64,000 nucleotides of DNA, taken from contig BTRK01000005.1 of the NCBI GenBank assembly GCA_036245805.1, forward strand, positions 7,316,001 through 7,380,000. The letters are read 5' to 3'. Numbering within the stretch: the first letter of the stretch is position 1; each line of letters starts with the position of its first letter. The translations under genes and the position numbers were made by a program. This stretch comes from Pristionchus mayeri (lineage: Eukaryota; Nematoda; Chromadorea; Rhabditida; Neodiplogasteridae). A model generated the notes under the pieces. It had not been told where the DNA came from. It was given only the letters and a program-made list of their open reading frames with translations, and ran no database searches. Positions 56,821 to 64,000 of the stretch are shown here, piece by piece.

Positions 56821-59800
56821 ATGCGACTTCTTCCTCTTCTATGCTGTTCCCTGCTAGTGCTGGGTGCCGATGTGAGTTTTCTGAAAATATGGCATTCTGC
56901 TCTTTTCAAAGCTCCAATAGTGGCTAAATCCACTACACTAGGCGATACCAATATCCGCTTATCTTCTTTCGGTTAATATATGAGAGGATTCGCGATAGAA
57001 TCGACAACTTTCAGGCCTTCCGGGACGTAGGAATTCGTATTTTTATTTTCTCACGAAAACATAGTATTTCGTACTTCAAATCGAGCTCTATCGAATGGCG
57101 TTGACCGTTTCTTGAAAAAAAACATTTTCCATCCGCGACATGGGCCGAAAATGGGCGGAGTCACGCTTTGGTTGAAAAAGATCAAATTTGAGCGCGTTTT
57201 TCGACCTTTTCCGATAAAGATATCAAAAAAATGGTCAACATACGAATGAAAGAGCATTACTCGAGGAACATTTTTCTCTCTTTGTTATGGTCGAAAAGTC
57301 AAAAACTGACTCAGGCTATCAACTTTTGCGAAATTTTCGACAAATCGCTTTAAACCAAAAACGTAATGGGATTTCATGATTAATCAATTTGTCCATATGA
57401 GTACTCCTTTCTGCCAAAATATGAAGGTCATAAAGCTTTGCGCATGTAATTACGGTGTCGTTTGCGTCCAAATTGAACACAGACATTATAAAAACATGTT
57501 TCCGTATGAGAAGTACATAAATTTCATGTCTATTCGATCATAGAGTCGATATGATGCATTTGAGAACTTTTGTCTGGAATTGCATACATAATGCGGAATC
57601 ATGGTACCATTCAAGGTGAAATACATCAAGTTACATGCAATTGTAATTCCTACAACTTTTTACAAAGAATGAACCACATAAAATGCAATTGCAGCCCTCT
57701 GAGAGCCGAAAATGCGGAAATACGACGACACATGCAGAAGTTGCGAACTCGATGCTTGAGTGGGATCATGTTATAGAGAACAACGAGCTAAACATTTCAT
57801 CTGTTGAAAGTGAGACTCTATCTTTTCGTTGAAGCGCGCTACAGATGCTAGAAAGTGGCTAGAAAAGAGCTAGGATCCCCAGAGAGCGCGCGCTCTAACG
57901 GTCCTCCCTATCCCTCCCCTCCATTTAGCGTTCTCCCGCGCGCGTCGCCCACCGTTTTCTTCTAACTTCAAGGCTCTGTAGCATGATTCAACGAAAAGAT
58001 AGAGACTCATTTTCAACAGATGAAATGTTCAGCACATAATTCTCTATAATTTGATCCCAGTCAGGTATCGAGTTCGCAACTTCTGCATGTGTCGTATTTC
58101 CGCATTTTCGGCTCTCAGAGGGCTGCAATTGCATTTTAAGTGGTTCATTCTTTGTAAAAAGTTGTAGGAATTACAATTGCATGTAACTTGATGTATTTCA
58201 CCTTGAATGGTACCATGATTCCGCCTTATGTATGTAATTCCAGGTAAAAGTTGTATCATATCGACTCTATGATCGAATAGACATGAAATTTATGTACTTC
58301 TCATACGGAAACATGTTTTTATAATGTCTGTGTTCAATTTGGACGCAAACGACACCGTAATTACAGCGCAAAGCTTTATGACCTTCATATTTTGGCAGAA
58401 AGGAGTACTCATATGGACAAATTGATTAATCATGAAATCCCATTACGTTTTTGGTTTAAAGCGATTTGTCGAAAATTTCGCAAAAGTTGATAGCCTGAGT
58501 CAGTTTTTGACTTTTCGACCATAGCAAAGATAGAAAAATATTCCTCGAGTAATGCTCTTCCATTCGTCTGTTGACCATTTTTTGATATCTTTATCAGAAA
58601 AGGTCGAAAAACGCGCTCAAAGATTGATCTTTTTCAACCAAAGCGTGACTCCGCCCACTTTCGGCCCATGCCGCGGATGGAAAAAACTTTTTTTTTCAAG
58701 AAACGGCCAACGCCTTCCGATAGAGCTCGATTTGAAGTACTAAGTACTATGTTTTCGTGAGAAAAGTTTAACATGAATTCCTACCTCCCGAGGCATGTCG
58801 AGTCTTTCCCGATTCCTCTCATATAAGACTATTCTTCCTCTTCTATGCGTATCGATTCTCATGTTGGGTGCCGATGTGAGTTGTCACTCGACAAGAACAA
58901 CATTCTAGATTTCGTTCAACTTTTTAAGAATCGAAATACGCAACGTCTTATGTCGAAGCTCATCTAAACAAATAACTATGCAACTTCCAAAGCAGCAACC
59001 AGCTCTGTGTTTAGTGCTACGAAACCTTCATCCTCAGGGATGAATTTATAACATATTTTCTAGGTGGCATCGGCCAGAGGGACGAAGGCGTCGAGCGACA
59101 AGAACTGCAAGAAGACAGGAGAACGTAACAATGTAGAAGCTCTCGTCTCGCACATTGTGAACAAAGGCGGTGTGCCTCCGAAAAAAGGTAATAATAATAA
59201 TAATAATAATAATTATAATTATAATTATAATACCATGTTTATCGCTCGTAGCGAGCATCCGAATAATTATAGTGTGATGATAATGTTGAAAATCATGATC
59301 ACAATGTCAAACGAGTGACAAGGTACACAGTAGTGTTTGGTATTCGGGTAAGTCTGTTCATTTTACCCACTCTACTGACTAATTTTCGAAGATGTGTGAG
59401 ACTGATTTGTTGTCCATTGAATCATTTCACGGATTTTAGCACCCAGAGGGTCATGCGACGCATACGAATCGATGCAAAATTGCGAAATGTCTGGGCTATC
59501 ACCCTCAAAGGCTGCTCATTTTTTTTGAAAAAGATAACAATAAAAAAATTTCCGCGACGAAAGTACTTGATGCATTTCCATGATACATGATAAAATGGAA
59601 GTACGCCGGACAAGAACTATGACGTCACGCCGCCTTTGATGTATCAAAGGCTTCTTGACGTCATAGTTCTTATCCGACCTAGTGTCGATCAAACATTGAA
59701 ATTTCAGGCAAACCATCAGCGTCACTGCCAGCCTTCGATGCGAAATCGGGCAACAACTTTCAGCTGAACAGCAGAGACGGAAGGCAAAAAGGTTCGAACC

Positions 59801-61414
59801 GAAGGAAGCGGATGAGGGAGTGTACCATTATATAATTTTGGAAATATCAATTTCTGTAGTCAGTGATGCATTCAGTTCAAAAAAATTCAAAAATTTTCAT
59901 CGCCAGTGGAAGGTTTATTTCGGGTTATCCTATCATTTCTCGCACACTCTCACTGATTAACTTTGCACTGTATCCGTTCATTAAATCAATGGAAAAGCTC
60001 TTAACTATCAGGAAGGTTCTAATACAGCGAGGGCGGGCCCAAGCTGCCGCCCAAACTGGAAGTCAAGACTCCGCAACTGGAGGTAACGCATACAATTAAG
60101 GAAGGCCAGGAAATTAGAAAACTCCCCGTTGAGGTTCCCGTCGAAGCTCCGACCGAAGCCGCCGATGTGGAAGTGCAGGATGCCAAGAGGATAACGCCCC
60201 CTGTCCCGTCTGGACCTGGCGACGGTGAGTGTCCGAATTAGAGTTAGGATTTGGGCAAAACTTTACAGGGTATATTTTCGAAATGTCGAGTCTAATTTTA
60301 GCTGCGTTATTGGCTTAATTTTGCAGAAGGTGAATCTGTCACGGGCACGGAAGAACCAGCCCTACAGGAGCACAAGGTGAAGAAGCCGCAACCAACGCCT
60401 GGTGGACCTCCACCGACTGCTCCCGAAGCTCCGGTCGTTACTGATGCTCTTATAGGTACAATCGATCACTTCTTTGGAGATTCGATTTTATTTCGCTAGT
60501 TTAAATCAGGGCTCTCAAAAACGCGCATGGGGGTGAAATATGTTTCAAATAGTGAGAAAACTATCTTTAAGTCGTGTGCTCTCTCGCTCGTTGCCTGTGC
60601 GTCAGGGTTTACTGGAACCATATCTCAATTCTGAATATATATTTCTACATCGGAATTTCGGGTTACTTTTTACGATTGTCTCGAAACTGCGTTGTCAGTC
60701 TGTCCTTGCCAGTTTTGCTGATAGTCCCGCTTTAAGTGTATTTTTCCACATACTAAACCCGATATCTGTACTATTTATTCTGATGCGGATTTGAAGCAAT
60801 GCATCAACACATCAGTCTTAATCTCAGAACCTACCCACGATGCTCCCTTCGTAACCGATGGACCCTCCTCCACTACTGACGAAGAAACCACGAGTTTGCA
60901 CTTTCCGTTGTTGCTTTCCACAGTATCGATTACAGCCACTTCTACCACTACCGAAGCTCCTATCGTTACTTCCGCATCCATAGGTAATACACTATTTTCA
61001 ATAATCACACATCACTTTCTACACTAATAAGACACGAACAGCTATTTCAGGACCTACTCACGATGCGCCTTTCGTTACCTCCACAACTGACGAAGACACA
61101 ACAAGTGAGCGCTTAAATTTTTACAATTCAAATTATTTTTTGTATCAGCCACATCCACTACAACGGAGGCTCCGATCGTTAGTGAAGCATCCCTAGGTAA
61201 TACATCCCTTTTTTGTACACGAATATAGTACAGTTCATCTCAGAACCTACTCATGATGCGCCTTTCGTTACCTCCACTACCGATGACGATACCACAAGTT
61301 CGAACCATGCCAATTTTGACTCAAATACTGTAATGTGTTACAGCCTCAACTACCACTGAGGCTCCGATCGTAACTGAAGCTGCTACCTCTACCGAGGAAC
61401 CCAAAGGTTCGTAG
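56821..61414 (+). CDS. gene F: secreted Thr/Pro-rich protein with repeated exon pairs
   Basis: Exon 1 (56821-56871) encodes a signal peptide, MRLLPLLCCSLLVLGAD. Further exons: 59064-59187 (VASARGTKASSDKNC), 59708 to about 59783 or 59791, about 60028-60224 (PPKLEVKTPQLEVTH), 60327-60455 (PTPGGPPPTAPEAPVV), then alternating pairs 60828-60893/60936-60983, 61051-61104/61149-61196 and 61244-61297/61344-61414. The first exon of a pair encodes PTHDAPFVTSTTDEDTT, the second TSTTTEAPIVTEA. All the repeat exons before the last are bounded by phase-1 introns. The protein would be exported and mucin-like, with many possible O-glycosylation sites. I recognise no family. The join between the third and fourth exons needs a GC donor or an unseen exon. 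The stop at 61412 directly follows a GTTCGT that could instead be a donor, so the 3' end is tentative. A 1.85 kb foldback lies in intron 1. Confidence 0.7.
56977..58825. mobile_element. 1.85 kb foldback element in intron 1 of gene F
   Basis: TATATGAGAGG at the left mirrors CCTCTCATATA at the right. The arms are near-identical inverted copies, for example GGTCATAAAGCTTTGCGC against GCGCAAAGCTTTATGACC. The centre (57780-58030) holds the same inner palindrome as the 19170-20075 element, so one foldback is nested in another. Confidence 0.85.
58823..58875 (+). pseudogene. degenerate second copy of the gene F leader exon
   Basis: TTCTTCCTCTTCTATGC ... TTGGGTGCCGAT followed by GTGAG matches exon 1 of gene F (56821-56871) but has ATA for ATG and two extra bases. 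It abuts the right end of the foldback, so the leader region was duplicated around the insertion. Confidence 0.6.
59188..59232. repeat. (TAA)n/(TATAAT)n microsatellite
   Basis: A run of TAATAATAA followed by TTATAATTATAAT begins immediately inside the donor GTAATA of the gene F second exon. Confidence 0.8.
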
Positions 61415-61989
61415 TGAATCTCCTTCAACACGGTCTTTCGAAACACTAGTGTAGTTTATCATATCTGAGCATCCGAGACCGACATCGCCAGTGTCCCTTG
61501 TCCTTGTCCGTCCCCTTCAGATCATGCTCGAACAATATTTACGAATATATCACCAGCCAGTGAGTCAGAGGTGAGCATTACATGTTCTGCAGCTAGAGAA
61601 CAGCACTTGATACTTTCAAATCACGATTTTTTGCATAATTTGGCAATGATTTCCAATTGGGGCTGCGCAAAACTTTTGCGATCTCTTCATTCCGCATACT
61701 CTCTCGCCGGTCAGACAGTGCTATTATGCGGAACGAAGATATCGTAAGTTTTCTGCACACCCAGATTGAAAACCGGCTGATTGAACTCGCCTTTGATTTT
61801 TTTATCTAGCTAAACGTGAATTGCCATTATTTTCATCCTGGGGATTTTCATCCGTCACCTCTCTATCTTCTTAATCGGTTTAGCGAGACGTCTTCTCAAC
61901 AAAACTTGCACGATAAGAGGAAGTGTTAAGGTGCGCCGCTCGCCAAAAGCTCGCTCTCTCTCAAATTTCCCTTGTGACAGTGAGTCAGA
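61415..61989. promoter_or_regulatory. upstream region of clec gene D
   Basis: GATAAG at 61912-61917 lies 73 bp upstream of the D start codon. Near 61675-61760 an inverted pair (CTCTTCATTCCGCATACTCTC against its approximate complement) suggests a miniature foldback. No gene was recognised. Confidence 0.45.
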
Positions 61990-64000
61990 ATGTGGAGGCT
62001 TGTGCTGTCTACATTACGTGAGCGATTTTATTCCAAGGAAGCAATATGGAAAACTTGATTTCAGATACTGTTCTGGGTTCATGTCCGCCCGGATTCGACC
62101 TTGTACGAAACGGAGAGTGCAGAGGCAACCACAGCACAGTGCATGTGACGTACGACAAGTACCCAGAGACGATGATTGATAAATGCAAGGAGATACAAGG
62201 ACAACCTGTAATAATCCATGATCAAGAGGTGAATCTTTTCACATGTTTTATTGATTTTTATATTGTCAATTTAATACAATTACTCTGGTGTGCCACTCCA
62301 AGTGGCGCCCAAGCTTGGTCGCCACTTGGGCGCCCTCTCTCTCCTTATTATACGCTCCGTCGTGTCCCTGACCGAATCCCAAGTTGGGATCAAGTTGGGG
62401 CCAACTTGAAAATATACTTGATCCCAACTTGGGGTTCGGTCAGAGATACGAGAGAGCGTGTAATAAGGAGAGACAGGGCGCCCAAGTGATGGCCAAGATT
62501 GGGCGCCACTGGAGTAGCACCCCCCTATTAACTTGAAGCACTACACGTATTGGATGAACCGGTCGAACGTTATCGGCGACCGCTTCGCGCTGGGTGAATC
62601 GGGAAATTACTTTGTTTGTATAAATCAATGATTTCAGCATTGACTTGCAATACTAATTCAAAGCAATGGGTATGGCCAGATGGATCGGCAGTTGACTACA
62701 AACCATGTGCCGCATACGATGCTGGTAAATTCTGGTATTACTTCTAGAATTTACATAAAACACGGTCAAATATAACGGACAATTCAGAAATGTTTGTCAA
62801 ATACTTTATTTTGCTAACTAGTTGCTCGATCGAACTAAGTGATTGTGTTTTGAATTCTTTATAATCCGTTAATACGCAAATTTTCAGCACTTGATACAGA
62901 TTGCCAACCAGATTGTGGATGGTGGTTTTTTCTCGAGGGCGATTGGCAAATATGTGAGCGATCATGATGACTTGATTTATCTTTCGATTTCGCATTATTG
63001 CAGTTTGCGGTCCCGGTCAATCCATTGGCCCATCCGAAATCATGTGCACCACTCAGCTTGAGCAGCCAATTCCTTCGGGAGATGGATGTGATAGTTTCGA
63101 GGACGACAATGATGATGGAGTCTGCTATCAGGCACGCCTATGTTATTCGCATTAAAATTCGAGGGCGAATCGACAAGATTCACATTTTTGAATTACTTTT
63201 ACATAACATTTCTTCGCATATCGTGTCGATAACGCTGACAAGATTAATTTGAATAACAACTTAGTTTCAGATTGGTTCAACTGCTGAGAATTGGCAAGAA
63301 GCTCAAACGATTTGTAGAAGCTTCGGAGCTGATGTCGCTTCAATTCACGATTCGCAGGTTTTAGATCAAATTCGAATCTGTCAATCCATATTTCTTCAAG
63401 GAAAACTCATGCGTTCGTCGATTAGCTGTTTCCAAAGGAGAGGTGAAAGGAGTATTCATTGGTGCTCATGGACGGATGGTTCAGATTGGAATTACGACAA
63501 CTTCTACCCTGGTTGACATTTAAAAAAAATTAACTTTATAAAATAGCAATGCTTGAGGATTTCCAATGAATGGTTTCGGTGATTGTGTGATTATGGATAC
63601 TGAAGGAACCTCCGGTTTGTGGGCCAATGTCGATTGCTCTTTGTAATGGTCCGTGTCATGTATACGACAGCGTGAGTAACTGAAGTGTAGGCCCAAAATA
63701 TGGGGCAATTGAAGAAAACTACACTGCGCCAGGATGCTCACCCGGACCTTGGAAGGAGGGCGAGCTGGTATGAATTGTAACAATTAGTGAACACAATTTC
63801 TACATTACATTATATATTTTTTCAATAATAAGCATGTAATTATTGCAACTGCGCAATGGAACTTGAAGATTTACTCCCCCGGTTTTCCCTTCGACGCCTC
63901 GACGCCATGTGATTTCATCTTTGAAGTAGACGCAGGGAAGAGAGTAGAAGTCGAGGTTAAAATTGTATTTCTGATCATAACAAAAATGTATTCCAAATCA
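61990..64000 (+). pseudogene. clec gene D: C-type lectin-like x2 plus CUB, disrupted and cut by the window edge
   Basis: Exons at 61990-62017 (28-nt leader, MWRLVLSTL), 62065-62228, 62539-62593, 62638-62724, 62888-62953, 63004-63131, 63271-63357, an exon ending at 63511, 63558-63671, 63691-63767, 63869-63955, continuing past 64000. Domain 1 is in frame and keeps its Cys (CPPGFDLVRNGECRG, QWVWPDGSAVDYKPC). In domain 2, after GVFIGA (near 63467), 25 bases are missing relative to gene A, shifting the frame before WTDGSDWNYDNFYPG. A TAA at 63644-63646 replaces a conserved Lys codon. The following CUB exon is clean (IYSPGFPFDASTPCDF). Exon 2 has a normal GT donor; exon 6 ends at GCACGC, a weak GC donor. 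Probably inactive, though domain 1 alone could still be made. Confidence 0.75.
62290..62520. mobile_element. 230-bp foldback element in an intron of gene D
   Basis: The left end GTGCCACTCCAAGTGGCGCCC mirrors the right end GGGCGCCACTGGAGTAGCAC. The inner arms ATCCCAACTTGGGGTTCGGT and complement also pair. It ends 18 bases before the acceptor of the third exon. Confidence 0.8.

Noticed and set aside
57570..58259. Mirror-image open frames with NCNSYNFLQRMNH in both copies
   Set aside because: They lie in the two arms of the foldback at 56977-58825 and lack start context, signal peptide or splice support.

Overview
The window is nuclear DNA of a nematode. Coding sequence is split into many small exons with GT-AG (and some GC-AG) introns, and the recognisable genes encode secreted C-type lectin-like (CTL) plus CUB domain proteins of the kind expanded in rhabditid and diplogastrid worms. 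Mariner DNA transposons and foldback elements fill introns and spacers. The species cannot be fixed from the sequence; a Pristionchus-like or other rhabditid worm is my guess only.

Layout. 1-3,330: mariner-like element ends, a lone minus-strand exon paralogous to gene G, and hairpins. 3,502-7,319 (+): clec gene A, two CTL domains plus CUB, broken. 7,297-9,334: inverted-duplication arm 1, carrying a 1.24 kb mariner with an intact transposase. 9,335-10,301: 38-bp minisatellite. 10,415-11,632: clec relics on both strands. 11,927-16,762 (-): intact clec gene B (406 aa). 17,106-18,116: arm 2, with the mariner target site still empty. 18.1-29.3 kb: foldback elements, a mariner-like element, an orphan clec leader exon (24.4 kb) and a possible signal-peptide exon (25.4 kb). 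29,322-33,846 (+): gene G, an unrecognised secreted or GPI-anchored protein, with a second, broken mariner in an intron. 34.2-38.9 kb: 499-bp satellite, large foldback, microsatellites. 39,253-42,963 (-): intact clec gene E (279 aa, one CTL plus CUB). 43,622-55,598 (+): intact clec gene C (408 aa), sharing a 658-bp divergent promoter region with E; its 1.2 kb CDS is spread over 12 kb by transposons. 56.0-56.3 kb: clec relic and a tRNA-Asn-like gene. 56,821-61,414 (+): gene F, a secreted Thr/Pro-rich protein with repeated exon pairs. 61,990 to the end (+): clec gene D, broken and cut by the window edge.

The clec genes share a very short leader exon (34 nt in A, B, C, E and the orphan; 28 nt in D), nearly constant exon lengths and phases, and GATAAG motifs upstream. 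Together they look like one expanded family of secreted proteins, probably gut-expressed (inference). Genes F and G encode other exported proteins in the same neighbourhood. The family shows live gene-structure evolution: an apparent intron loss (B), an apparent intron gain (C), recurrent GC donors, a transposon-supplied 3' splice site (C), a duplicated terminal acceptor (B), and pseudogenes caught at different stages (A, D and several relics).
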